This document shows positions 49,401-61,760 of a stretch of 64,000 nucleotides of DNA, one piece after another (positions within the stretch are counted from its first letter, which is position 1; each line of letters begins with the position of its first letter). Source of the DNA: Zelopaecilomyces penicillatus (Eukaryota > Ascomycota > Sordariomycetes > Hypocreales > Pseudodiploosporaceae); assembly GCA_005765155.1 (NCBI GenBank), contig VCCP01000004.1:5382867-5446866 (forward strand), read 5' to 3'. The position numbers and the translations under genes were made by a program. The notes under the pieces were generated by a model that saw only the letters and a list, made by a program, of their open reading frames with translations, made no database searches and was not told the DNA's origin.

Positions 49401-49499
49401 CTTATCGAACAACGATTCCATCCCTTAGCATATAAAGTGTTACAAATATAGTGGCGTACACTACAAGACAGCGTGCCAAGCCCCTGACTGCACAATATA

Positions 49500-52400
49500 C
49501 AAGAGCATTTATCATACTACCAAAAATCATAAAGCAGCTCAGCAGCAGCGAGCGAACCTCGACACCCCAGCTAGCGGTTCCAACACCGACCCAGTTGCCC
49601 GTCGTACCTAGGATGACGCTGACCACTTCGCATCCCCAATGACAAGAAAAGCGAGGATACGGAGCGGTCACAGCTGGGTAGCAGCTACACTGTTGTTCGA
49701 CCCAGGATCAGAAGTTCACCTTATCAACCCGAAGTTATTAACAGACTTTGATCACCTAGAAGAAGGCCCCTTATTGAAGACAGTATATAAGGATATCAAC
49801 TTTCCTATATATAGGAGAATCACAAAGTTAGTAGAACTGTATAATAATTAGGGAATAGTAAAGAGGTATCTTATGGACTATGTTATAGTAGATATTGAAG
49901 AAGATTTTATCTTGGGATTGCCTTTCTTTTATACCGCAGACCCAAGAATTATATGGTCAAAGGATCATTAAAACTACCCCTTAATAGAACAGAGCATTAA
50001 ATTCATTGCTAGCGCAAAGCAAGCTCAGCGGGTTATAAGGGTAGCAAAAACTATAATAGTTATCTCAGATATAAGACCTATTGATGATAGTAAGCCATAG
50101 CCAGGAGAAGAAGAAGAACTTGCAAAGACTCTGCCACCTGAATATATATAATTCATAGAGGTGTTTAGCAAGGAAGCAGCTACCAAGCTGCCACTGCTTA
50201 AAGAATGAACTTATTCAATAGAATTGGTTAATAGGAAGGCACTACTATAGGGCCCTATCTACTCCCTAACAGAAAAAGAGCTGAAAGTGCTCCAGGAATA
50301 CCTTCATATAGCTTTAAAACGAGGTTGAATATGCCGATCAGTAAGCCTATATAGAGCATCCATTCTATTTATTCCAAAGAAAGGAGGTAAGCTATGCCTT
50401 TGCATTGATTATCATACTCTCAATCAAGTAACAAAGAAAAACCAAGCCCCATTGCCATTGATCTATGAGATCCTGAACCGACTTCAAGGAGCAAAGAAAT
50501 TCATCAAGTTTAATCTTAAAGATATATATTATCGGATGCGCATCAAAGAAGGCGATGAATGGAAGACTGCGTTCCGGTGCTGTTATAGCCATTTCAAGTA
50601 TCAAGTAATGCCCTTTAGACTCATGAACGCCCCTGCTACATTCCAGGAATACATTAATAATATACTATAAGGCCTTATGGACTATATCTGTATTGTATAT
50701 CTGGATGATATCCTAATATATAGCAGCGACCCAGATGCTTATACAAACGATATGTGCCAGGTGCTTCAAAGACTGGAATAAAGCAGCTTGTATATAAACT
50801 TGCAGAAATGCGACTTTAGCATCAATACGATGGTATACCTAGGGTTTATTATCAGCCCTAAAGGAATATATATAGAGGAAGAACAGGTACAGATAATAGC
50901 TAGTTGGCCGCTACCTACCAATATCAAAGATATTCAATAGTTCCTCGATTTTACAGGATTTTATCAACGGTTTATCAAGAACTATAGCAAGATTACTGCA
51001 CCCCTTATAGACTTAATAAAGGGTAAGAAGAAGGGCCCTATATACATAGGAAGCCGCGAGCGAGCTGCTTTTAAGGAACTAAAGCAAAAATTCTTAGAGC
51101 AGCCAGTGCTAGCCCACTTCAACTCAGCTGCTTCTATTCGCATTAAAACGGATATATCGGATTTCGCTATAGGCACTATATTAGCACAATGCATTAATGG
51201 GAAATAGCACCTAGTGGCTTATATATCAAGGAAACTCAATAAGGCAGAACTACACTATCATACACCAGATGCTGAGATATTAGCAATTATAGAAGCTTTT
51301 CGGGTATAGTGTCATTACTTGGCCTACTCGGAACACGAGATTATGGTTATAACGGACCATCTGAACCATAGCTATCTAACAGCAAAATAGAAGCTTTCAA
51401 GCCAGCAAGCAGATGCGCTCAACCAGCTAGCACCGTTCAATTTCAGAATTGAGTATAGACCAGGTAGGTTAAATCCAACGGACATATTATCCAGAAGGCC
51501 AGATTATATAGATACAAAAGGTATCCAAGAATCAAGGAAAGGCTGTTTACCCTCCTTCCTTAAACGTTTTCATAATACTAAAGAAACCTCAGAAGTCATA
51601 ACTACACAACTGGTAGAGACTCCAGTTATAAATGGACTTCTAGAGGCTAGCTGCGAGGGCGCAGGGTCGCGACCTGTGTCTGTCTCTCTTGTTAGGAGGG
51701 TTTCGACTGCGATTGAGCAAGTGGCCTGCCTTCAGCATGCAACCCGGAGAATTTCAACTGCAAACAAGCAAGTGATTCAAAGGAGCATCGCCATAACATC
51801 ACTGGAGGATATTAGTACCCTTATGGTTACACTATTGGAAGTACAGAACGGTGATTCATTTTACATCCAAGAGCGACCCAAGGTAAACGATTCTTCTAAT
51901 GGACATAATAGTTGGTTAATAGGTGATAACCAGCTGCTATTATATTTTGGGAAGGTCTTCATTCTAATTGAAATAAGGATCGAAATTTTAATAATACTTT
52001 ATAATAACCCAATATCGGGCCATTAAGGAGTCAATAGAATACTAAGATGATTAGCAATAACTTATTATTGAAAAGGCATAAAGAGAGATATAATGAAATT
52101 TATACAAACCTATAACTCCTGCCAATCAAACAAACCCAGGCAGCACCGATTATATAGCTATCTAACTGCTCTATCAATCCCAGAAGGACCTTAGCAGAAA
52201 ATCTCCATAAACTTCATCACGGATTTGCCTAAATCAGAAATAAAGAATAAGATATATAATAGTATTCTTATTATTATAGATAGGTATATAAAATTTTTAT
52301 TGTTTATCCCTATGATAAAGCGTATCACCAGCGATGGCCTAGCAACCTTATTCTTAGATCACATGTTTAAGCATTTCAGGATATCACAGGGAATTATATC

Positions 52401-53277
52401 AGACCGTAGCATAGTGTTCACAAGCGTGTTCTAGAAAACATTCTGCCACTTATTAGCTTGCAAGCAGCGACTAAGCACCGCATTCCATCCACAGACAGAT
52501 AGGCAGATAGAACGAATGAACCAGATAATCGAACACTACCTGCAAAGCTTTATTAATAAAGACCAGCTCAATTAGACCGCAAGACTACCATTAGCCCAGT
52601 TCTACTATAATACAGCATAATACAGCGCCATAAGAGAATCCCCAGCTTACCTATTATACAACTATAAGCCAACAGCACCAGCATAAGATGGAATTCAATT
52701 AAGAGGACTATATAAGGGCTCTAGGGAAAGAATCCAGGAGCTATAGGCAAGCCATGATATAGCAATAGAGGCATTGAAAAGGGCATATTAGCAGTACGAA
52801 AAGTGATATAACAAGAAAAGACAAGAAAAGCAGTTCAAAGTTAATGACTAGGTAATAATCACCACAAAACACCTCAAGCTGAAATATCCTATAAGGAAGT
52901 TAACAGAGAAATTCATAGGCCCTTATCAGATTAAGAAGCAGGTAGAAAGCAGTGGCTTAGCTTACCAACTCCGGCTACCAGATTCAATCAGGATACACAA
53001 CATATTCAACATCACAAACCTAGAGGTATACAATAGCAGGGGCGAACCAAGTAAGCCAGAAGATAACCCTTTTGCACTAGAACAATTCTATACAATAGAA
53101 AAAATCTTGATATATAAGTAGAATAGTAAGCAACAAATATACTATATAAAATAAGAGAATTATAGCGATAAGGATAACTATTAGCTAAGCAAGAGGGACT
53201 TCTTAGATTATATAATAATACGCAAATATAAAGCTTCCTTATTAAAAACCTAGCTACTAGAGAGCAGGAGTCTCTAA
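49500..53277 (+). pseudogene. pol of the Ty3/gypsy element (PR-RT-RH-INT-chromodomain), with stops
   Basis: One long frame broken by stops. Protease: LLFDPGSEVHLIN (about 49695), with the active-site Asp in DPG. Reverse transcriptase: KKGGKLCLCIDYHTLNQ, PFRLMNAPATFQ, then the catalytic YLDDILIYS (about 50698-50725). RNase H: IKTDISDFAIGTILAQ (about 51145), and the TDHLNH and ADALNQLA region. Integrase: INFITDLPKS (about 52210) with IISDRSIVFTS further on and FHPQTDRQIERMNQIIEHYL carrying the catalytic Glu. Chromodomain: FYTIEKILIYK then YYIK.ENYSDKDN (53085-53190), expected to guide integration to marked chromatin. Stops such as VYLDD-upstream TAA (50668) and many TAG at Trp or Gln codons inactivate it. 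It ends at TAATAG (53275-53280). Confidence 0.88.
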
Positions 53278-53339
53278 TAGCATTAGCAAAAGCCAAGCAA
53301 GTTATTTTCCTAAACACCAGAACCCCTTAAGTGATTGCC

Positions 53340-55379
53340 TTAGCAATTATCATCATTATCACCATCATCGCTACTTTTACCATTATCCTTATCAGAGGAA
53401 CTCAATTCCAGAGCCATATCAGAAAGACCATTCAAAGCAGCCTCTGCACCAGCCCAACTATCAAGCACAACACAAGAGGGAAGAACCACTAGCAATAGTA
53501 CGAAAGCATCATCAATACGCGCCTATATGATTATTAGCAGCTATACCAAGCCTAACCATATATCAAAACTAATATTATATCACTAAGCCTAAACATTTAT
53601 AATAACTCAAAGGGAATTAACCTGATCCAATACTAACCAAGTCTAAAAATTTAAAGCACTCTTTATAAGAAAAGCTTTATCTTTATCTGTATTTTATTGC
53701 GCCTTGGCATGAGTAAGGGCAGTTATTAGCTTTTAATATATATAGCCAAGCGCTTATTTAGCCTCACCTTGTATATACCAAAACATCTCCTAGGAAGTAT
53801 TAGCAAAGAAGCAGCTATAAAGAATAAAGAGAGCAGTACCAAGTTGAGCTTTGATTATATCCTACATCGGACAAGGTTATATGCAAGTGTATAATAATTT
53901 GCTATCACTCTATAATAGGAATGGTTATTACCTACACAGCGTAAACACCAGAGTTTAGCGGCTATAGAGCAGTTATCAGCAACTTTGAATTCAGGCCATA
54001 ACAGGATATAATATATATTCATCCTGCTAACAGGGTTTGGGCTGTTTGGCCTTTTTGGGTTTTAGAATGGGATCGGCTATTAGGTCTTATTTAACCCATA
54101 CAGCTATACAATGCCAACAAACCTTAGGATAGCTATACAAGTATTAGCAATAGCCAAGCAACTATAATAATAAACCTCACTTGGTTATATTATCAACCAT
54201 TTGCTTGCGATGCAGGATCGGACTCCTAGCAGCTTATTAGCTATCAGACAAATGCTATTATTACCTAACATACTCAATAACAGACAAGCCATCAGCAATA
54301 ACCGATGTATCTACCTTGGCAGGACTTTGCTTAAAAGGTATCTTACTAAGTATTACCTTCTTCTTAGAAGGTATCTTGCTAGGTATTATATTCTTTATAG
54401 CTAAAGGGTTCTTAGGAATACAGGCAGATATAACTGCTACCATAACCTCAGCAATAGAAGACACAGAACACCCACCACTAAAGGGAGAAAGCGGCTTAAG
54501 CATTGCATAGAGTCGTCTATTAATAATAGATAAAGCCAAAGACTTAGGAATAGCAGAGGAGAAGGCAGGGGCACTACACGCCACAAAAGAGGCCATAATG
54601 GTATTAGCATCAGGAAGCGACTTAGAATCACTAGAAGAACTATAGAGCTAAAAGTCAATAGAGAAGAAGCAGCAAGACAGAACCCAAGAAGGACTTACTG
54701 GCAGGAAGCAGAGGAAACGCTCAAAGGAGAATCAGAACTAGTTGACTTCCTAACCCTTTCATTATCCATCTCATCCCCCTCTTCACCTCCCTCACTGCTA
54801 GCATTATCCTTAAGGACTTGATCTATATGGTCTTCATAAGAGTCTAAATCCCTGCAATACTATTAAGCTCAGAAGCAATACAAGAAGGGAAGCAGCTACC
54901 AACCAGCTATCAGCCGATAACCAAGGAACATCCTGGGAGGAATAGAGAGGCAGGTTATTGCCAAAGTCTGCCTCCTCCACCTCATCGGACAAGTCATCAT
55001 CACCAGATCCCATAAAAGCAGAAGACTTAGGAGGGGGTTTCTTAGTCTTAGTCGAAGCCTCGGGTAAAACCAGAGACTTAGCAGCAGAGATTTTGGGCAC
55101 GACCAACGCCGACACAGAGGAACCCTTTGCAGCAGCTTTCTTAGCAGCAATCGCCGCCAGACACTCAATCTCATGATGCTTGCGCCATAGCTGCGCTACC
55201 ACTTCTTTGTTGGCCTTCCTTTGCTTCTTGCTGTCTGCACCGGACCCGAAGGTCCTCAACAGTCTAATACTGGGCGAAGCCCTGAGAGGTCAGGAAGGTG
55301 AAACAGCCCCCTCGTCATTAGGTAAACTGGGAAAGTCAGTGCTATAAACGGGGAAGAAGCTAGGAAGCTGCTCACGCAT
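53340..55379 (-). CDS. antisense accessory ORF of the retrotransposon, with spliceosomal intron
   Basis: On the minus strand, between pol and the 3' LTR, a coding-like sequence can be followed from MREQLPSFFPVY (ATG at 55379) through RTFGSGADSKKQRKANKEVV, an Ala/Lys stretch (AIAAKKAAAK), an acidic patch (GDDDLSDEVEEADFG), SYEDHIDQVLKDNASSEGG, then an intron 54698-54640 (GTAAGT donor, CTATTGAC branch region, phase-compatible TATAG acceptor), SSSDSKSLPDANTIMASF, and a final acidic tail (SSDKDNGKSSDDGDNDDNC) with its stop at 53342-53340. One in-frame TGA at 55292-55290 (probably from CGA), and a frame change or weak second intron near 54890, break it. The stop falls only 63 bases from the pol stop, tail-to-tail. 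No family recognised. Antisense extra ORFs are known in some plant and fungal LTR elements, but their roles are poorly understood. Confidence 0.55.
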
Positions 55380-55688
55380 AACGAGCACGTTTCTAACGCT
55401 TCCATAAGTCTGATATATTACCTGAATCCTTAGCCTTGGAGAGACGATACCATATAAAGAAATCGGCTAGTGATGAGGCTTCTTCGGGGGAGTCATAAGG
55501 TAGAGGACTTCTCACAAAGCATAAAGAGCCCACATACAGAGATTTATAGGGAAGAAATAGAACCTATTGGAAGTTTCACTTTTAATTAACTACGGTTTCT
55601 TTGTTGACAGCTGGGCCGGTCGGCTGTTCACAGTTGTACGATTGCGGCGACGAAGCTACTACCAGTTATCAGGGCCGAGGGCGGCCCT

Positions 55689-55701
55689 AAAGGAAGGGGG
55701 G
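55689..55701 (+). promoter_or_regulatory. polypurine tract
   Basis: AAAGGAAGGGGGG just upstream of the 3' LTR, the expected primer site for plus-strand DNA synthesis. Confidence 0.75.
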
Positions 55702-55706
55702 CATAC

Positions 55707-55919
55707 TATCAGGACCCCAAAGGGGCCCTGCAGAGAACCCATATCACATGGGCTAGGAATGCATATATCTATAGAGAGGGCCTTCTCCTTTAAGAAAAGG
55801 AAGAGGGCCAGAGATCAAGCTTCTAGTTATCTGCTATCTACCTGCTATATACAGCAAAATTGATACCATTCCTAACCTTCTTCACTCTCTTCACAACCTC
55901 CCGATCTCGGTCCTTGACA
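55707..55919 (+). repeat. 3' LTR
   Basis: 213 bp, beginning TATCAGGACCCC (the terminal TG has become TA, a G to A change) and ending CTTGACA. It is followed by the GAGAT duplication at 55920-55924. Confidence 0.92.
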
Positions 55920-55924
55920 GAGAT
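55920..55924. repeat. target-site duplication GAGAT (right)
   Basis: Matches 48032-48036. Confidence 0.85.
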
Positions 55925-56209
55925 CCACGGTATACTATACACTATACATACACTTTAGGATATAGATTAGGGTTATATCTTGGTTTATCCATAGTGGCTA
56001 TATAATCATAATATAAGATCAGGATATAGCTTATAGATAGGCTAACAATTAAAGAATATAAACAGATCTAATAAGATATAATACCTAAAGGGTATTCATA
56101 ATATAGCCAAATAGCCTAAGTATCTTTATACTAATATATATATCTCGGGTTATATCTTTCTTCTTTATAATCTTCCCTCTTTAATCTTTATATTAGGATC
56201 TATCTATAG

Positions 56210-59200
56210 ATCGAAATTCCATATATTTCAATTCCCTCTTATTCCCCCACTATTATTATCAAAACCCATCTAGTATTCATCTATTATAGCCAGCACTAAA
56301 AGAAAAAAGCTTCTAAATATACCTAGACTATATAACATTATAAGATCGATCAAACAGTTATTAAAGCAGAATAAGAAGGCATTAAAGAAGGCTCTCACTA
56401 ATACCCTATCAGATAAGTTAAATAACAGTAACCCTATTATAGATAATAGTTTAGATAATAAACATTATATAGCTATAGATAAGATAAAGAGAAAGCCCCT
56501 ATACCCTAATTCAATCAAACCAAATAAAAGAGTTAGAAGATAGTTAACAATATTAGATCCATCATCTCAGCTAATATTAAATCCATCAACTCAGCCAATA
56601 TCAGATCCATCACCTTAGCTAATACCAGATCTATTACCTTAGCCAATATCTAAGCCATTACCTCCACTATATCACTCCCCAGCCCCTCTATAAGGCCCTA
56701 TCAACTCCCAAACTCAATATCCTATACCAACCAATACAATCAAAGGGGTTGGATTAGAAATATTCCTATCGATACTATTACTATTAATACCTAATAGCTT
56801 TATTAATATTAAGTCCCTATAGCAGAGAGTGATTCCGATTTCTAGCTCATCTAAAGATAATAATATAATCAAAGAAGATTAGCTTACTAAAAAGCTATTA
56901 TATAAGGGTATATACTACCTATTTTTTATACTATATAATACCTTTACTCAACCAGAACCATCCATTATTATAGGTAAAAAGGGTATAATAGAAGATTTAG
57001 TTAAAGAGTATATTATAGAGTCAATAGATTAACTTTCTAAAATAACTATTCTTAAAGCTATAAGAGCAGGATCTAATTCTATATTATAGTATATTACTCT
57101 ATTAGGATTTATAAATATATTAGAATTCTTTATCTTTCTTAACCTTAATAGTAAGTAAATCTAGACCAATTACCCTTAATAATAATAGGTATATATTATA
57201 AGAATTTATAAAGTTTTAATCTATAGATTAAAATTCATACCTTATTCCATCTCTCTTTTCTATCTATAGATCAAAATTATATTACCTATCGCTTATACTA
57301 CTATACTCAGTATTATTTATTCACTCTAATATTATTTTATAAATCTATAAGCTATATAATATTTAACTAACTGAATATTATAATTACCTAGATTTTATAT
57401 CCTTTAATATAAATAATAAGGATAATATAATTATTAAAGCTTAATCAAAGCAAGTCTATCTTTACTAATATTAAAAGTATAAATAATAAATATTAATATC
57501 TTTAATATAATCTTAACTATAATACCAGGATCATTATTAAGCAAGGCACTGCTTATAGTATATTTCCATTAAATAAGTTCCTAACCACCAAGGAGGAGTA
57601 GAGCTAATCAATAACCTATATATCCGCCTACTATAGATTAATAATATTCTTTTTAGAATGATTCTCTAAGAATTATAGAAACCCAGGTGAGAAAGGGTAT
57701 ACCTAGAAGCACTCCTATAATAATTGGCAAGCTGCCTATTCTATAATCCAGCAATTCAAGATATATCAGCAAAAGATCAAGAAACCAAGTATATAGAAGG
57801 CCTTTAACCAAAACCCTGTAAAATAGTATAGTTTTATTAAGGAAGCCATAATCAAACAGGCTATAATCTTAGCAGCTAATAAGGAAGATAAAATAGTATT
57901 ATAGTAATTAGCTATAGAAATAGCTATATAAAATAGTAATATAAATAGAAATACTACTAAGGATCTTAATTAAATAAAATCATTGAAAGAGATCTATATA
58001 GCTATAGGGCTACCACCCTAAGCTATTAATAATATTAACCCAGAGAATAAAGAAACTATATAATAGAACCTTATATCTATAATATATAAAGGTATTATAA
58101 AAACACTTCAAAAAATTAACCCTAGGGTCAATCTATTAAAAGACAGTATAGTTTAGGAATACTAAACACAACTAACACCCCTAAGCAACACTTAATAAGA
58201 CATATTAATAAAATAGCTTATATCCTAGGCCAATATTTAATATAATTCAGAACTTAATAATCTTAATATTGAGTTTAGGAACACTAATAATAAAGATCTC
58301 TAGTTAATATATCTAAATAACATCTATATAACTATCAAGACCCTAGATAACAGTAATAATAAGATAGATCTCACTAACCTATAGAATAACCAAGAGATAA
58401 TAGAAACATTCCTTCCAGAGGAAAAGGACTTATAAACAGTAAAGGAGGCATTTAGCATCATTGATTAAAAAAATACTATTATGCCTGATATAACACTGGG
58501 TGATAATACCAAACAACCAAAACCATACCAAGTATTAGATAACTTAAGCCCTCCCTCCCCCCTTCTAATTCGATCTATAGATCAAAATTCCCTCTATCAC
58601 CCTGATCACTATAATATACTAACCAATTATTATAAGCACTTATAATTTAATTAAGAAGCTAATAGGACTATAGTATACTATAATACTAGGGGACAAATAC
58701 AGTTTAAGGAAAACTCTAATTATATTCCTTGCTCTTTATAGTATAGCCAGAAGGATATATATATCAGAGAAGGCATCTATATACCAGATTAAAGCAAATA
58801 AACAGAGATATAAGCCTAGTATATTATTCTATCCTATAGCTATAATCAAACAAACATTTATCAAGGCCACTACCTAATAAGCCAGCCACTTTAATATAAT
58901 AGTATATTATAAGAGCAACAATAAAGTCTCATTTAGAGCCAGGTATAAGATTATATTAGATAGCCTAAAGCAGCTTATAAAATAGATTAATACCCAATCA
59001 AATATATACAAGGATCCTAATACACTTCAGTAGTTACTAATCATACCCTATATAACCGCTATCAGGCATATAGCCAAACCGGGAAAGAAGGTTTTCCTAA
59101 CACAAGCACAGCTATTTGATCTAGCTAAGGGATAACCCCTAAGGCTAGAAGAGCTTAGAAAGGCTGAAGAACTCATTTAGTAAAATCCAGATAATTAATT

Positions 59201-61760
59201 ATAGCTATATAAGCTTATTCTATAGTAGAATAAATATATAGCTATAAAAGATATAGTAGAACTCTAAATAAAAGATATTTAATTCTAATAAATGATTTAT
59301 AATAAGGGCTATACAATCAAAAATCCAAGGTCAACCATACACCAGATTATATAAAAGCTCTATCAAGAGGCTATACTCATTTATATAGCTATACTACTAT
59401 TAAACAATCTAGGTAATGGATTAGGGTACCTTAAACTATTCTAGAATAACCAATAGCCCTTTAAATATCACCTATTAATTAATCCAATAAAAGCCAATAT
59501 ATAGTATAATAAGGCAATATAGCCTGCGATAATCGATAATAATAAATATAAAGGTATAATATAGGATTAACTTATATATAGCTCTAAAAGTATCTTTACA
59601 GATACTAAAGCAATCATAGAGCTAGATAATAATCTCTTAATAAGGAAGCATAATAAGTTCATAGAACTCATTAAAAGTAAGATAATACTATTATTCCTTA
59701 TAAACCCAAACCTATTCAAGTCTTTCACTATAACAAACAAGTGAAGTCCAGAGATTACTTAATATACTATAAAGCCAGCCATAAAGATCTTTATAATCTG
59801 GTATAGTATATTAATATAGATAAAGTTACCTAATAGATAGTTTATTACCCCCAGAGACACTATTCCACCTATATATATATATATAATAGAGCTAGAGCCT
59901 AATAATACAATAAAGAGACAGGTTACCAGCATTATTTAAAGAAACTTCAATAACCTAATAATATCTATACCTAATAGTCTATCAATCTATCTAAGGAAGA
60001 GTAGATTATTAAAATCACCTAGTATTATAATAAACCATAGAGTATAGTGCATTCTAATACTATTATCTACTAATATTAACTTTTATAACTTAATACAAGC
60101 TAACCTAAGAAATATCAGATTACTAGGAGATATAGATATACTAAAGTAAATATATAAAGAATAGATAATCCAAAAGATAAATCTAAGTATATCCCAGAAC
60201 ACTATTCAAACAGCGGAAACCAAAGTTAATACAATAAATAGCATCATAGCCACTTCTATTAAGCCAATAATAGCTAAGTCAAGGTACCAGGCCAAAGCAG
60301 CCTAATAGAAGCAGCAGCCAAATATAGCCACTGGTATTACTAAAATAAACACTATAGCAGCAATGGATTGCATAGGGGATCTGCAATAGTATTTTTACTA
60401 CTACAGACCCGATAACAGCTTTTCCTATCCTACCAGCTATATTAGTATAATATAATCGGTGGCATATAAGTCACCAAAGATTGCATATACCATTATAAAG
60501 GTACTCAAACAGGGAAAGTTAGAAAGGCAAGTACTTATCTATATCAACCACCCATTAACCCAGATATAAGTTATTATTTAATCCAAATAAGTACTATCCT
60601 AGGGAGTGTATATCAAGGAAATTTCAATCTATAGATCGAAATTCCCTACCTATACACCCCCTAAACTAATTATAATCATATACTCCTAATCCCTTAATCT
60701 ATAGATTATAATCTTATTAATATTTTACTTATTATATTAACTTATTTATATAGTATAATCACTATTATACTCTATTATCTAGGTATCTGCATTCTTTAAA
60801 TCAGAAGTTTATATAAATAATCTAAATAGGATAAGGTATAATAAAAGTTCAATAATACTAACTCAGATATAGGATATCTAATGACATTATTAGCATTAAA
60901 CACTTTCGGTATAAATCTCTATCAAGCTTATTTATACAGTATTATCATAGAACAACCCAGGAACTTGAATACAATATAACAAGCCATTGATCAGCTCTAA
61001 AGACTCAGATCTTCCACTAATATATATTAGGATATCCTTCTTATATATAATACCTTCAATTCATACCAGGAATCATACCTACTGAAAAAACATATAAGAA
61101 TCTTAGCGGCTAAGGCTAGGATACCAGCCACTATCAAGGGAAAGCATTATATTATATATACCTATAAGATATTATAAGTTTATTACAAACACCAGGTAAA
61201 CAGATATCCATATACAAGAGTTAAGTAGAAGTATTATAATAAACCCCTTATTACTAGAAAGGGTTAATTCTATAATACCCTTATACAATTCTTAATAATC
61301 AACCCTAAGCAGAGCCATAGATATAATAAAAAGACCTTACCAGACATCATAGCTAGATAAATAGAAGGAATAGAGATTATAGCTAAGTATATTAATAATA
61401 TAACTAAGCTTATTAAGAATAGGATAATAATATATAATTTTTGCAAGATCAACGATTCCATCGAATCAGATTCAAATAATAATACCCCTATATTAAATAG
61501 CCTGGTTAATATAATAGAGGGCTTATAGATATCAAAGACACCTATTAAGATTCAAATACAAACCCTATTAAAATCATAATATAAGGGATATAAGTACTAA
61601 AGGCTAAGAAACAAGGCATAGATAATTTAATATCTATAGACTATAACCATTATAATTAAGATATAGCTCTAGATAAGGGTGGATATAATAGAGAAACAGT
61701 ATAGATTGGTATTTGCTTTAGCTTTATTATATAATATAATAAATAGGGGAGAACAGTTTA
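56210..61760 (+). pseudogene. SNF2-like helicase gene relic, copy C2
   Basis: The better-preserved copy of the gene also seen at 39660-44340. In the decayed frame: a Ser/Pro-rich N terminus (56500-56760), YYRPFIILYNTFTQPEPS (about 56920), HSYNNW.AAYSIIQQFK (57710), TFLPEEKDL..KPYQVL (58410-58530), PSILFYPIAIIKQTF (SNF2 motif Ia-like, about 58820), IIVYYKSNNKVS, KDPNTLQ.LLIIPY (about 59010), a block with ILIYIAILLLNNLG.GLGYLKLF (about 59365, the TATP/L region), and LMTLLALNTFGINLHQA followed by NLNTIQQAIGRLQRLG (60880-61015), the last matching SNF2 motifs V and VI. Stops are mainly from Gln and Trp codons. Spacers with palindromes interrupt it at positions shared with copy C1, probably old introns. 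The normal protein would be a DNA-dependent ATPase; whether it belongs to a telomere-linked group is inference. Confidence 0.6.
60616..60647. repeat. representative of a recurrent palindrome (core RATCTATAGATY)
   Basis: Here the core AATCTATAGATC sits in a longer near-perfect palindrome: the left arm GAAATTTC and the right arm GAAATTCC extend pairing to about 28 bases. Other copies of the core are at 37878, 39992, 43343, 43388, 44531, 45173, 46240, 46319, 46719, 47961, 56201, 57218, 57261, 58572, 60696, 63023, 63128 and 63180. Variants are explained by C to T on either strand of an original GATCTATAGATC. None was noticed in the gene-containing left third or inside the Ty3/gypsy element. Confidence 0.75.

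Larger units (their letters stand above)
48037..55919 (+). mobile_element. complete Ty3/gypsy chromovirus LTR retrotransposon
   Basis: A 7883-bp element bounded by two 213-bp LTRs and a 5-bp target duplication (GAGAT). Order: 5' LTR, gag, protease, reverse transcriptase, RNase H, integrase, chromodomain, a minus-strand accessory ORF, polypurine tract, 3' LTR. The order PR-RT-RH-INT plus the chromodomain place it in Ty3/gypsy chromoviruses. It carries scattered stops (mostly TGG or CAG to TAG) and at least one gag frameshift, so it is not autonomous, but it is far less RIPed than the copy at 29887. It lies between the E2 gene relic and SNF2-like copy C2 and is probably the youngest large insertion in the window. 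The accessory ORF makes it longer than compact Ty3 elements (about 5-6 kb). Confidence 0.93.

Noticed and set aside
53278..54260. Sense-strand envelope-like gene after pol
   Set aside because: No signal peptide, membrane anchor or long frame on the sense strand; the coding signal here is on the minus strand.
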